From positions 211,895,500 to 211,959,499 of the forward strand of contig OY986439.1 in NCBI GenBank assembly GCA_963920525.1: DNA of 64,000 bases. Direction: 5' to 3'. This DNA comes from Dichetophora obliterata. Its lineage: Eukaryota; Arthropoda; Insecta; Diptera; Sciomyzidae. This document shows, one piece after another, positions 49,080-60,998 of this stretch (its first letter is position 1; every line of letters begins with the position of its first letter). A program made the position numbers and the translations under genes. The notes below the pieces were generated by a model. That model was not told the origin of the DNA and did not search any database. It saw only the letters and a program-made list of their open reading frames with translations.

Positions 49080-49470
49080 CGTGCAAAATTTCATAAAAAT
49101 CGAACGACTCCTTGTATTTTGTCCTCTGTTTTGTGTAGGCTCAAAGTACTGGTGGGGCCAACAGTTCGAGTTAGCACAGGTACTTATCCACGAATTCGAT
49201 AAAAAGGAAGCTTCCGGATAAATTAAATACGTAGATTTTAGATGAATCTTAAAATACGTGGGATTAAGATGAAATACATAATACTTTGCATTTAACAATC
49301 TTGGCGCAAAAACTTATGTGTTGAATCAAAAGCAAAATTGACGTAGACTTTTCAGTTCTTTTATGAGTTCCCACTTTTGGTAATTTTGGGCACCTATGGA
49401 AGGTCAAAGATCTCTAGTAACTTTTTTGCCAAGCTTTTCTCGATTAAAATTTTTCATTTATATAAAAGCA
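49080..49470 (-). pseudogene. Second partial copy of the unidentified gene relic
   Basis: Minus-strand pieces read IEKSLAKKLLEIFDLP and, after a +1 shift, GAQNYQKWELIKELKSLRQF (49450-49330). The first piece matches the block KSLA-stop-KLIEVF in the larger relic (about 51310-51285), at both DNA and protein level. A further coding-like stretch, NCWPHQYFEPTQNRGQNTR (about 49180-49105), may belong to the same gene or a neighbouring exon. I do not recognise the protein. A frameshift and a stop argue against function. Confidence 0.5.
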
Positions 49471-50199
49471 AACAGTTTGTAGTTTATGCCAACGAATAGC
49501 TTTTGTAGTTATTTCGTGGCTTTTGCTTGTAATTACAAAAAAAAAACAACAAGTTTTTGGAGGTAGACTGCTCAAATTTTATACAACTTTTACTGTCACA
49601 ATAAGATTTGCGGTACTTCATGCAAGAAAACTCAAACTAGAAGCTGCACATGTTCACATTTCTATCGCATTTTAATCAATACTTTTTGTCTCTCTCTATA
49701 TTTTTTCTTGAGGTATCTTAAAATTTTAACGAAATTTTCAAAATTAAAGCCCAGAACATACTTTGTAATACGATTCGAATATGAAATTGTTTAAAATTCA
49801 TATAAATGATACTCTGTTAAACGACTTTCGCATTAAAAAAGTTGGGTTTTGCATATTTTTTATCCCTCTTAGAATATCGCAATTCGCATTCGAGCTCTCG
49901 CAAAAACTGGTCAGATTTTTTTTTCAGACATCAAAATGCATGTATGTTTTTTAAATTTTGCATGAAATTTTATGCAAATTAATGACTTTTTTACAGGGAT
50001 ACAATCAACTCAAAAAATGTGTACAAAAAGATTTGCCAATTTAAGGTTTTCGCGAATTTTATGCAAGAACATTCGGGTTTGGTAATTAATATTAATAATT
50101 TCAATTTATTAGATATTTTTCTAATTTTAACACTTTTGTAAATAAAAGTTACAGTTGTAACAATTTTAATGTACAACGTAATCTATAATGTTCAAGATA

Positions 50200-51540
50200 C
50201 TAACAAAGCAATGATCTAAGCAGAGTATCTTTGAAACAAAGTTCCCACTCGATCAACGTATCGACAAGCTCAGTCTCAGTTCCACAAATGTTTTAATTTG
50301 AATTTCAAAGTGTGCAGCATTTTAATTAAATGGGTTTGTAGTGTCCAGCTTTTCTCTAGGTTTTTGTTGTCCGAATCTTTACGAAGGGCTTTCATGAAAC
50401 CCTTTTGTATAAAGAATTCACGTTTGGCTCTGGAAAGAATATGAGGAATTTGATACAGCAACGGGAGGAAGTCAGAAGACGACACTCACCTGATGGCAAA
50501 TAATCCAGACTCAGACAGAATAATAAAAATTATTAGATAGCTTCATTATATTCTCATGATCGATTTCGCAATGTTTTGACTGTATTGCAGCAGTAATCTT
50601 TAATATTTTTAAGCTTCGAGAGTACTCAAAGTATATCATACTGCACTTGCACTTATTTGAAGTAGAGTAATCCAAACGTTCAGACGCAATAACACCAGGT
50701 CCAATGTGTCCAGTTTGATAGTTGCCACAAGCTTAACCTTACCCAACAAATTAAGGCCGTCCTTTGGATTGAGTAGCGCCTTGAGTATGCGTTGAGTTGC
50801 GTGATACTTGTTTAAGGCAATATTCTAGTGTAGGAAATAGAAATGTATAAAATGTATTTTTCATTTTTCGATAATTTATAGTTCAAGAATATCTCCTTAA
50901 CCCAATTTCTACCATGCTCCTTATTTTTCTGAGAAAAAGTGTCAAACTTCTAAATATCATCAATCGAGGTCTAAAAATATTTATTAAATTTATGTTTTAC
51001 CTTCCACAGTTATTCGTATTTTTTAAGTTTAAAAATTAGTTGATGCAAATCTATTCTATCATTACGTTTTCTTATCAATAAAAACAGACATTGCTTTTTC
51101 TAATGCAAAAGAGTAACAGAATGTAATTTTCTATTCTGATCGCAATTACCGAAATTCGAATAGTATTGATATTTTTTAATTCTATGCTTTTGAGTTAATA
51201 ATGCCTGCAAAGCATCTGCATAGTATGCAAAAAGTTTAACATGAACATAAAAAAGCAAGTTTTTATATATAAGCAATTCTGGTTAAAAAACCTCTATTAA
51301 CTTTTACGCCAAGCTTTTCCCGACACAAATTTTTAGACTAAAGCAAAGAGGCTATAAAAATATTAATGTTTCTGCCAGACTTTCGAAAATATTTTCAAAA
51401 TCTTTGAAAATATGACAAAAATGGTTTTAGAAAATTTATCAAATACGCTCAAGGATTTGCAATAAATAAACTTTTTGCTACATTGCCAATACTTTCTTTT
51501 CACTATTTGACTGACATAAGCTGTGGCAGTCAATATTTTC
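50200..51540 (-). pseudogene. Broken host-like protein-coding gene with retained intron(s), family not recognised
   Basis: The minus strand holds successive coding-quality segments separated by frame changes and stops: KVYLLQILERI, HIFKDFENIFESLAETLIFL and KICVGKSLA (51500-51300); IDLHQLIFKLKKYE and FDTFSQKNKEHGRNW (51060-50902); NIALNKYHATQRILKALLNP and KVKLVATIKLDTLDLVLLRL (50824-50670); LSKLKNIKDYCCNTVKTLRN (about 50620-50550); SDFLPLLYQIPHILSRAKRE and KSWTLQTHLIKMLHTLKFKL (50480-50290); TELVDTLIEWELCFKDTLL (50270-50210). Between HGRNW and NIALN a 77-bp block (50901-50825) begins GTTAAG, ends in a pyrimidine tract plus ACTAG, and its removal keeps the frame, so I read it as an intron. A 30-bp GTAAAA...TTTTTAG block (51000-50971) may be a shortened second one. 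The composition suggests a leucine-rich helical protein. It lacks transposase or RT signatures. Stops include TAA after KKYE and TAG after SIDDI. A duplicated, non-processed host gene copy fits best. Confidence 0.6.
50825..50901 (-). other. Putative 77-bp intron in the gene relic
   Basis: Donor G/GTTAAG after a TGG codon, acceptor TTTCCTACACTAG before AATATTGCC. The length is typical for a fly intron, and excision joins RNW to NIALNKYH in phase 0. Confidence 0.55.
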
Positions 51541-54500
51541 GCATATAAAAATTATTTCTCTTAAAATATGACAATATTTTTCAATTTTTCTATCATTAAT
51601 ATTGGCTTATCTTCGCACATATTTCATGAAACAACAAAGGCACAGCACAATAGACAAGAAAAAGTCTATTTCTTTAAGATATCTATGAATGCAATTTTTA
51701 TACGTGATCATTTTTAGCCACTTTATGCCATTAACCACTTCTGTATGTCTGTCTCTTTGGCTTAATTTTAGCCCACTGATGCTGTCTGTGCCAAACAATA
51801 TCTTTTGTCACACAACAACCAACGCCAACATTTCTGTTTCTCTGCTTTGATATAGTCTTAGCACCTCATAAACCGCTACTAATGCTTATTTTCTAAAAAT
51901 AACATTCTTAATTCGATGCGCTATCGAATCGAAAGCAACATTCATTAATTTCAATAATACAACTAGCAACAATGCAAGTATTATTTGCTATACTACTGCA
52001 ATTAGTTGTTGTTCCAAGCAGCTAATACTGCACTTTTGCTCTTTGCTGCAACTAGTACTAATTCAATACTGCTTTAATTTTTTTTTACTTTTTTTTTATT
52101 TTGTTGCACTTTTTTTGTTGTCTGCTCGTACGCCTCATCTACTTGTGATGCTTCATAAAATATTGTTTTGGCTTCAATAGCTCAACACTAAAATATTTGC
52201 ACACTCCAACAGTTCAGCAACATCATATTAAATACAGACACACACACACATACACACACATTTGTAGCTAGATATGTATATAAAAATAGGCAAATAATTA
52301 TTTAAGAATTTCTTGATTAATTGGCATCACAGCATTTTTTGTGCCAACAACGGCATTAACATTAAAAAGCATTTCTATGCCGCGCGCGCGTGTCTTCTAT
52401 GTGTCAGCGTTGCAGATAATGCTTTGGCTTTGCTATGCTTTATCCCTTTCTGACGTTCATTAAAAATTCAATTGTTTTGTCTTCGACTGTGTCATGGGCT
52501 TAAATTTTATTTCAGTTGTTTTTTTTTTTTGCATAAGTACAACACAAAATAGTGCATCGAGTCTTGCATTGTTGTATTTGAGTTTTTCAGAGAATACAAA
52601 CATGTTTGCTGTAATTTTTATTATTGGCAATACATCGAGAAAATTCATGAAAACAATGTTGGCAAACGTATTAAAAAAAAAATTGTGTCAACCTTGCTTG
52701 TGAGCAAAAACTTTGTTGAACATGATTATAAAGCTAATTATAAGTTAACAAATTTTTAACTTAATAATAGCGTGTAGATTAAAAAGTTTTTTATCACTTT
52801 ATGACACACTCTGAGCTATTTGGTTTTTTGCATGACAGTTTTGCTTTTTGCTGAAATTTTATCACATTTTAGAGCTTACTGACCTGTACGAACTTTTGTG
52901 GTGGATCTTTCTCGACAGTATTTTTAAGATCATTTTTAAGCTAAGCACATGTAGTTCGGGTATAAGTTGAAATTTGTACTAATTTTTAACAGATTGTTAC
53001 CGAATACCGTATCAAAAAATATGATATTATTAACAACATTATTTTTTTTTTTTTTTGTAAGTTATAACATAAAAATCTTCTTACAAAAATATGGTTGCTT
53101 TTTCAACTTTTAGTAACTTTCGTCCTGAGTTTTTTCCGAATAAAGTTTTTAATTTGAATTAAAGTTTATAGCACGTCATAATATTTTATGTAGAAATGAT
53201 TGGTGATTTCTAAAATCATTTAATAAATTTCGAGTACTCTAAATATTTTTTACCTGACAAAGTTGGCAATTTGGGTTGCAGCTTAAAGCACGTAGTAAGG
53301 TTTTATTTAATAATATTTAATTATATCCAAAGTAATTTTTGCAACTGAAATACATGTTTTATATATATATTATTTTTGTTTCGAAAAATATGAATTTTTT
53401 CGAAATTAATTAACCTTTGACAAAAGTTATTTTAAGTTTCTAATTTTAAAGTTATTTCAAATTTTTTTCCTTATCATTTTTAAATGTTGCTTATTCATAG
53501 CCTATTTTAGATTGCCTTTGCATTTCTTCTCTCCCACTCCTACTCCTTTCCACTTTCTTGCCATACCCTTTTCATTTGTCATCTATTTGACATAGCAAAT
53601 TGATGTGACAATCTTTTACATTTCGATTTTTGAACAACATTTAGCTTTGCATTCAATCAATCTGCAAAACAAGCTGAGCTCCATTCCTCCATTTGGCCCA
53701 CTTCAATATCAACCAAACATTTGCTAGCTGCCTTCTAATCAAAAAGTCCTCAAGGAGTTCTCAAGTATTTCGCTTCGTGTTGTTTATATCTTAGTTGTTG
53801 TTTGGATGATGGTGTTGGTGAGCGGTTGATGGGTGTATGCACGTCGACTGGCAACATTGGGTTGATTTGTCTCGTTTTGTAAATAACAAATCAGGCATTT
53901 ATAAATGATGTGCGCATACAATTTTATCTACTCACCCAAGTTTTGCTAGTAACTCTTTTTAAAAGGCAGTTACAATCGGCAAACAGGATATATTTGCAAA
54001 CATACATATATTTTGGATATTATCGTAGGTTTGTTTGAAGATATGCGTGTGTATATGTTTGTATGTATAGAAGACGACGTATTTCAATCTAATAAGACAT
54101 GATTGTAATTAATTAAATTAATTCGTTTCGGTTTAATATACAAAATGTTTTAGACTTTCAAGAATGTCGATTTTGATTAGAGTTTTAGTGAAAATTCAGG
54201 TTTTGTTGGTAGTGATTGTATGTCAGTGGTAATGGGGTTGGATGAGGGAAAACGTAATGAATTGACATTGATTGGAAATTTTGATTGAAATTATAAATTT
54301 TTGCCTAAACTTTGTAGGTAAGACAGCGCGTTATGGTGTTTTGCTAAGTAGTTTGGGTTTGGGTTTGGGTATAGCTTGCTGGTTGACGCAAAGAAGATAT
54401 TTTGGGACAGCAATATAAATTGTGTAATTTCAAGCTTAATTAAAGATTTGCTGTTGGCGTAGAAATAATAGGCAAAAGCATTTTCGGTGGGTGCGCACTT

Positions 54501-54640
54501 AAATAATTAAGAATTGATTTGTTTTGCTTTTTAGCATAGAAGTAGCATACTTAACTTGAAGTTTATAGCAAAAATGTGCTAAAGAATATTTAAAAATGAA
54601 GTTTTTGTATCTTAAGTAGATATGCGCTATAAAAAAGTGT
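51541..54640. other. AT-rich stretch without recognised genes
   Basis: Contains a CA-rich microsatellite (52237-52260), a CG dinucleotide run (52381-52391) and T runs. No coding-like frames. Whether the gene relic extends further upstream than 51540 I cannot see. Confidence 0.4.
52237..52260. repeat. (CA)n microsatellite, interrupted
   Basis: ACACACACACA, then TACACACACA. Confidence 0.9.
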
Positions 54641-54641
54641 T

Positions 54642-54800
54642 TTAATTGCTTACAAAAAAGGACCAAAATAGGACTTTGTTTCTAAGTATCGTTTCCATTA
54701 ACTGAAAGGCACTAAATGCTCTTTTCACTGAAACTACTCTCAAAGAGGTGGCAAGAGCAACTATCACAAGTTTCTTAACACTAGAAAGACTGTAATTTAG
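54642..54800 (-). pseudogene. hAT transposase dimerisation-domain fossil
   Basis: The minus-strand frame gives KLVIVALATSLRVVSVKRAF followed by SAFQLMETILRNKV. The order of a hydrophobic run, S-x-x-R-x-FSA, a short spacer and LRN matches the hAT C-terminal dimerisation block (ERSFSAL...LR). The canonical glutamate has changed. No TIRs could be paired around it, so it is an isolated, much decayed fragment. Confidence is limited by the short length. Confidence 0.45.
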
Positions 54801-55059
54801 TTTATATGTGCCTGCATATGTGATTGCAAAGCAGCCAAAATTACTGCCTTGCTTAAAAATAATTAATTCATTAACAGATTCTAACAAATCCTAAATCATG
54901 GTTTGTGGATTTAACTTTTTACTGTTGAATTTATTTGCCTCATTTTCTACTCATTCTTTTATATTTATTTTAATTTGGATTGATTTTTGCTTTTATGACT
55001 TAAACAGAGTTGCCACTGAAAACAGTTCTTCTTAATTCTGCTCGCATGCGGTTCCTTAA

Positions 55060-55615
55060 AATGGCTGCACTGAGGAGAAAACCTATTGACTCACTACATA
55101 AATTTATGTACTCATGACATAAATTTCTGCACACATAAATTTGGTGATTTTCTTGTACTGAGTACATGTTCTCAAATCTGTATTGACTACATAAAGCTTT
55201 TAAGCAGTGCTGCATATAGTCAATAAAGAATTTTATGTACTCATCACATAATTATGTGTCGTGAATGCATAGATGTATGTGATGGGTGCATACACACTGT
55301 ACTCATCACAAAATTATTGTAAATTATTTTTTGTAATGAGTATAGTTCCGACGTGTGCAGTACATGGATTACTGACCCATTACATAAAAATTTTAAATAA
55401 ATATATGTAATGAGTAAATTGATTTTTGACCCATTACATAAAACTATAAATGATTGTATGTAATGAGCGCAGTTCCGATGTACCTTGCACATAAATTATT
55501 GACCTAATATATAAAATAACAAATACTTGTATGTAATGAGTACAGTGCCGATGTACCTAGTACATAGATTATTAACCCATTGCAAAAACTTATGTACAGC
55601 ATATTTGTGATTAGA
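55060..55615. repeat. Degenerate repeat of TGTAATGAGTACAGTTCC / CCATTACATAAA units
   Basis: ATGTAATGAG-type and GACCCATTACATAAA-type motifs, inverses of each other in their cores, alternate through the block (about 55335, 55376, 55407, 55430, 55460, 55535). A GTACTCAT-rich left part begins at 55100. Spacing is irregular, about 75-125 bp. Frames across it are repeat by-products. Confidence 0.7.
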
Positions 55616-55655
55616 ACAGTATCTGAGAAATATTTTCACATTATTTACTCATTAA

Positions 55656-56214
55656 TAGGGCTCGGAGTCTCATGCACTAAAAAATTGAAAATATGCGCAT
55701 AAAACATGTCCTTAAAACTCTAAAATATGCACTAAAAACATGTAAAATATGCAATTAAAGATATTTTTACAATATTGTAAAATCGGTTTAAAAATAAATA
55801 TTGCATTGGATTTAAAAAAAAAGAATAACAATTTATTTTAAAAAACATATAAAAATAATTTATAAAAAATCAACAAAAATATGAAAAGAGCATAATATTA
55901 ATAATTATAAATTATACTTGTCCAATATAAGCCTCACTAAATAGAAATTTTTTCAATTCAGAAAACCAATAATATGCAAAAAACCACATGCATTTATTGT
56001 AAAATATACAGAAATATGCACAAAAAATATGACAAAAACGGGTATTTTCTGTAAAATATGCAAAACCAAGCATTTATTGCAAAATATGCAAAAATTTGTA
56101 CTAACGATTGAATACCATTTTAAAGGAAATTTCATAATTCGTAAAGATAACTTTACCATTTCCATTTTAAGATGCTCAGTAAAAAAATGCATTTGCATGA
56201 GATTCCTAGCCCTA
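55656..56214. mobile_element. hAT-like non-autonomous element, 559 bp
   Basis: Inverted ends TAGGGCTCGGAGTCTCATGC and GCATGAGATTCCTAGCCCTA. The AGGGCTxGGA start matches the 31622-32180 element. The interior repeats AAAATATGCA-like motifs. No clear 8-bp duplication remains. No coding capacity. Confidence 0.75.
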
Positions 56215-56229
56215 AGGACGAAGACCGGG

Positions 56230-56625
56230 CGCTGATTTTAATGCATGAATCGTCCTTATCTGATATGTGGTTTAGATTTTAGGGCGAATTTATGGCAAAA
56301 AACTAAAAAAAAAATAAAAATTGACAAAAAAGGACATATGAAATTAACATGAAATCAAATTTTTAAAATTCTTCCAAGGATAGAGTCTTGTGGGCAGTAG
56401 TTTAACAAACATTTTGATGCATAAAAAACCAAAAAAATCGCAAAAAATGACGTCAAAAACTATGATTCTTGTAAAAAAAAATTTTAAACTGAGATTCTTG
56501 AAAAAAAAAAATAATTTTTTCTGAATATGCTGTCTTGTGTATATATGTATTAGAAACAATTTGGTGCATAAATCGTCCTTGTAGGATGTATGGTTTGAGA
56601 GTTATGACGAAAAACCACATGTTTA
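56230..56625 (+). repeat. Direct repeats about 330 bp apart
   Basis: TGCATGAATCGTCCTTATCT (about 56243) and TGCATAAATCGTCCTTGTAG (about 56572) are each followed by GATxTxTGGTTTxxxxxTTA. A third, partial TTGATGCATAAA unit lies at about 56412. The nature of the element is unknown. Confidence 0.55.
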
Positions 56626-58879
56626 TAATATTTATTTTGAAAAAGATAAGAAAAAGTTTCCAAATTCGCATGCTAAGTTAAAAAATGTACTTTCAACAAG
56701 CTTTAAATCCTAAAATCTGTTTTGTAAAGTCCTTAAGTTTGGGCTTAGGATTTCTCTAAATATTGTAAATTGTAAATTGCCAATATTTGTAATATTTTTT
56801 ATTCATCCAAAAAGTGCTCTTCAAATCATTCAAATCGCTCTCATAAACACTGTACAGTGTACACTCAAAAAAATTACCGCTACTTCTTTAGCCATGATGC
56901 ACTGTTTGGTACCGCCAACGTCTAGTTGTAATCTTGTGATTAAACATTATCGACTTTGGCATTGACAGCACAACATAACACAACAACAACAACCATGCTT
57001 TCCCTTTTAATTTCTTCAATAATGTACTCATACTTTGTGTGTGTGTCCTTTAGGCTATTTTTAGGACATTGATGCGGGAAACCGAAATACAGCGCCTTGC
57101 TTTGGGTATTAAAAACTCATTTTGTCTAAAGACAAAAACATAAAAATAAGTATTATAAAATTCAGGGATTGCTGTTGTTGATGCTTATGGCAGGATATGC
57201 GGATACTTCAATGGCTTCAACTGTTCAAGATGATGATGACGACGTCGACGATGATGATGAGTACGATGCTGAGGACGCAGACATTGATGTAGATGTTGTG
57301 AATGTTGATAATTTCTTTGTTTCGTTCGCGTTTTTGTATCATAGCCTCAAGCATTATTTGTCATCATAAATATTTGTACCTTGCTAGCTGCTAGAGAGAC
57401 AAAAGCTTTGCTGGCAAGGGTAATGCTTTTAGAGCTTAAGCTAGAAAATGATTTTTTACACAAATACAACAAGTTTTATAAAGCAATAGCTATTGCTTTG
57501 TGGCTGCCAAACGGATGACAGACCAACGAACTGACGAGAGAGAGGGAAAAAAATCACCATGACAGACGCATCGACGCAATAATCGATGTTTAAAACCTTT
57601 TAGAATTCATAATTGCAATAAAAAAAAGCAATCCAAAAGGTTTCTTATTACCTTCAAGAGCTTTAAGCTCTGCTTAGTTTAAATTAAATAAATATTTAAT
57701 TTTTACTTCAGTTCTATTTGACATTGTGTGCGTGTGAGCAAGTCGTTGTCATTGTCGTCATCGTAGTATCTTGTAACGAAGGATACTGTTGCAACCAAAA
57801 TAAAAACAAAAAAGGACTCGCCGTCTGTGGCACTTGTTGAGAATTCAATCCTCGTGAGAACGAATGCACTTGATAGTGAAGATTGTTTGCTTGTTTGTTT
57901 GTTTGTTGCTGTTATTGGCTTGTTTCTGAGAAGCTCTTTGCGTGGCTGAAAAGTTGTTGCTTTCTTTTTTGGGGATATTTTTGCTTTTGTTTTTTAAATT
58001 TTGTTGTGTTAGGGTTATTAGACAAAAGGGACAATGATAGCCAAGATTTGTTATAATCCTTTAGACGTCGTGTTTTTCTGTACGTTCAAGTTGCTGTTGG
58101 TTTTGCGTACTTTGCGATTGAGCGCAAATTTTATTACATATTTTTAATAAGCTTTAAAGCTGAATTCGATGTGTAGAGTTCAATGATTGAACCTTGTTCG
58201 AGGAATGTTGAAGATGTTTAAAAAGTAATTTTTAAGCTTCGGTAAAATTGTAGGCTTAAAAGCTTTTATAATAGTTAATTAAAGTCACTTTCATAATTGA
58301 GTTAATTAATTGAAGTCATTTAAATTTTAGTCTTAAAGAAGGTCATTAAAATTTTAATATTTATTTCGAGCTATAAGAACCTTAACCCTTACTTATATTG
58401 TATGCTTGAAATGTGCCATTTTGATGTTGGTGAGAAAAATATTCCTTCTGCCTTATAAAGGGTTAAAAACTTAGATAAAACTTATCTATTCAATATTTAC
58501 AAGAAAATTAAAGCATAGAAAGCTTTAAAATAATCTTCTTTTTTTTTGTTACTGTACAGTTCAACCAAGAATTTTAAAGCAGTGAGTGGCATTCAAAAAG
58601 TAATAACTTACAAAAATCTGACTTGATGTTTGTTTTGTTTCAAAATCTGACCGCATAAAATATGAAGCTGTTTTACTAAATTTATTGTAAACTAGCAGTT
58701 TTGTAAATTTTTGCTAAATAAAAGGTAGTTTTTTTAAAAATGTTAGTTTGCTTAAAATTTGGAGTTGACAGAAAATGTAGTTTTTTACGATTTCTGAAAA
58801 GTTCCTTAAGACATTTTAGGTTGAATTTTGGAAAAAGACGACTCATGTAAAAAATCACAAAATAAATAAAAGCTAAATA
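56626..58879. other. AT-rich stretch with microsatellites, no recognised genes
   Basis: Contains a GAT/GAC-rich patch (57226-57295) that yields an aspartate-rich frame, a (GTTT)n run near 57889-57905 and featureless AT-rich DNA. I found no support for a gene. Confidence 0.4.
57226..57295. repeat. GAT/GAC-rich simple repeat
   Basis: Imperfect GAT, GAC and GTC triplets. The plus-strand frame through it (57169-57369) reads as a poly-aspartate tract with no domain. Confidence 0.8.
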
Positions 58880-60998
58880 ATATATGCAGATTTTCTTTAT
58901 TTCGTTAGATTAGCTAAGATATCAACAAATTTTTAAATAGGTTTTTCTCTTTTTAAAAAAAACTGGAACTTTAAAACTATAACAAGTGCTTGAAACAAAG
59001 ATGCTAACAACATAAGAAGCTACACAAGCTCAAAAATTTTTAAAAAATGATATTACGTTTACTCTTTAAAAATTGATCAACTGGTACCAAAGTTATAAAA
59101 CCAATTGTATACCTCATTTTTTGTGATTCCAGTTATCATATAAATAATTTCACATAAATAAATTTGGCAAATTACTTTAAGCTTATATTGGAATAACCAA
59201 GTCTAAAGCTTAAAAAGCTCTTAAAGCTTTTTAATTGCTTTGATATTTTGTTTGGTGAAGTAGTTATATGAATAAGTTTCACAAAAAATGTCAGCTTTAT
59301 TTAAATAAAATAACTTAAACCTTAAAGAGCCCTAAAGAAGCTTTGGCATTTAAGAAGCTTTGCTATTTTTTTCTTGAAATATTGATCAACTTGTACCAAA
59401 TTTATAAAACCATTTGTATACCTCATTTTTTGCGATTCCAGCTATCATATAAATAAATTATATAAAAAAATTTGGCATACTACTTTAAGTTAGTTTTGGA
59501 ATAACCATATTTAAAGCTTAAAAAGCTCTAAAAGCTTTTAAATAGCTTTGCTTTTTTGTTTGAAAAAGTAATCATATGAATGAGTTTCACAAACAATTTT
59601 CAGCTTTCTTTAACTACAATATAATAACTTAAAGCTTAAAGAGCCCTAAAAGACCTTAAGATATTTCAAAAAAGCTATAGATATTTAAAAATAGCTAGTA
59701 TTTAAGAAGCTTTGCTACTTTGCTTAGAACAGTTATCAAAGCTCTAAAGTCCAAAATCTCTTAAAGAGCTTTAGTGTTTTGTTTAAAAAAGTTATGATAG
59801 TTAGTGAAAGTTAATAATTAAAAAGTTCTTAAAGCTTAATGTTCTTTATGCATAGAAATAATATTTGATATTTTATTTGAAACAGAGCTTAAAGTTTGAA
59901 AAACTAAAAAGCTTTTAAGGAGTTTTGGTGATTTATATGAATCAGTTATTATATGAAAATGTTCAGCAATATTTGAGCAATTAAAAATACCTGAGCTTTA
60001 AAAGCTCTGAAATCTTTTAAGAAACTTAAATATTTTGTTTTCATTCATTAAGTTTTTCTGTAAAAAACTCAGCTTAAAACTTAAAAAACTCTAAAAGCTT
60101 TTTAGGAGCTTTTGGTTGGAAAATTTATCATATAGTTGAAGTTAACATAAAATAACTCAGTTTTAAGCTTTAAAAGCTCTAAAAGCTTGAAATCGCTTGT
60201 GAGTAGAAATCATATATTAGAGGCTTTTAAAGTGCTTTGGTAGTTTGCTTAAAACATTTATCATAAGAATGAATTCCCCAAACTGATTTAACCCTTTAAG
60301 GACTACAAACAAAGCGCTGTAAATTTAAAATTTTTTTTTTGTGGAACACCGATGGCATATTTCTATACAAAAGTGAAATAAAAAGAAAAATTAACAATTT
60401 TTTTTTATGTAAGTATTGAAAAAAATACGAATTCCGCAAACTGCTTTTACCCTTTGTGGAATGCAAACATAGCGCTGTAAATTTTAAATTTTTTTTGTGA
60501 AATTGTCATCACCGAAGGCATATTTCTATACAAAAGTGAAAAAAAAAGAAAAATTAAAAATTTTTTGTATGTAAGTATTGAAAAAATACGGAAAATCCGG
60601 AAAATTTATTTTTACTTTGTTGGAGTAACTTATTCATAAAGGTTTTGACATAATTGGAATGAAAAAATATATCCGCTCGTATTTCGAAATCGTTTGTGAT
60701 ATCTATATCTGTAGTCTCTGAGATATCGGGATTAATATATACATATGGAAAAAAAATATTTTTTGACTTCCAAGTTTTTTCATTCTTTTAAAATTAAAAC
60801 AAGTTCGAAAAATTTAGCACACGTTAAAAGCCACATTGATTTCTGATCCTTTATGAAAATATCTCGAAAATTGTGCTCACACGACTTACAAATGTAAATG
60901 GGTTATTTTTCACCCGTTTGTTGTCAAACGGTTAAGCATTTTTAAATAAATAAGCTTTATGCTTAAAAAGCTCTAAAAGCCAAATATTTTATATTAAA
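58880..60998. repeat. Degenerate AAGCTTTTAA-rich repeat array
   Basis: AAAAGCTCTAAAAGCTTTTA-like motifs recur dozens of times, often followed by a TTTTGTTTG and an ATCATATGAATGAGTTTCACAA-like pair of blocks. Two clean units of about 311 bp start at about 59077 and 59388 (GATCAACT-GTACCAAA, CCTCATTTTTTG-GATTCCAG). Later units are shorter and more diverged. The array resumes past the Helitron at 61634 and fades near 61820. Confidence 0.8.
60273..60590 (+). repeat. Two-copy tandem repeat of about 152 bp
   Basis: AAAGCGCTGTAAATTT / ATAGCGCTGTAAATTT (about 60315 and 60471) and GGCATATTTCTATACAAAAG (about 60354 and 60507) define two head-to-tail copies inside the AAGCTTTTAA array. Confidence 0.8.

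Noticed and set aside
57169..57369. Aspartate-rich 66-residue frame
   Set aside because: Produced by a GAT/GAC simple repeat; hydrophobic ends are not a convincing signal peptide plus domain.
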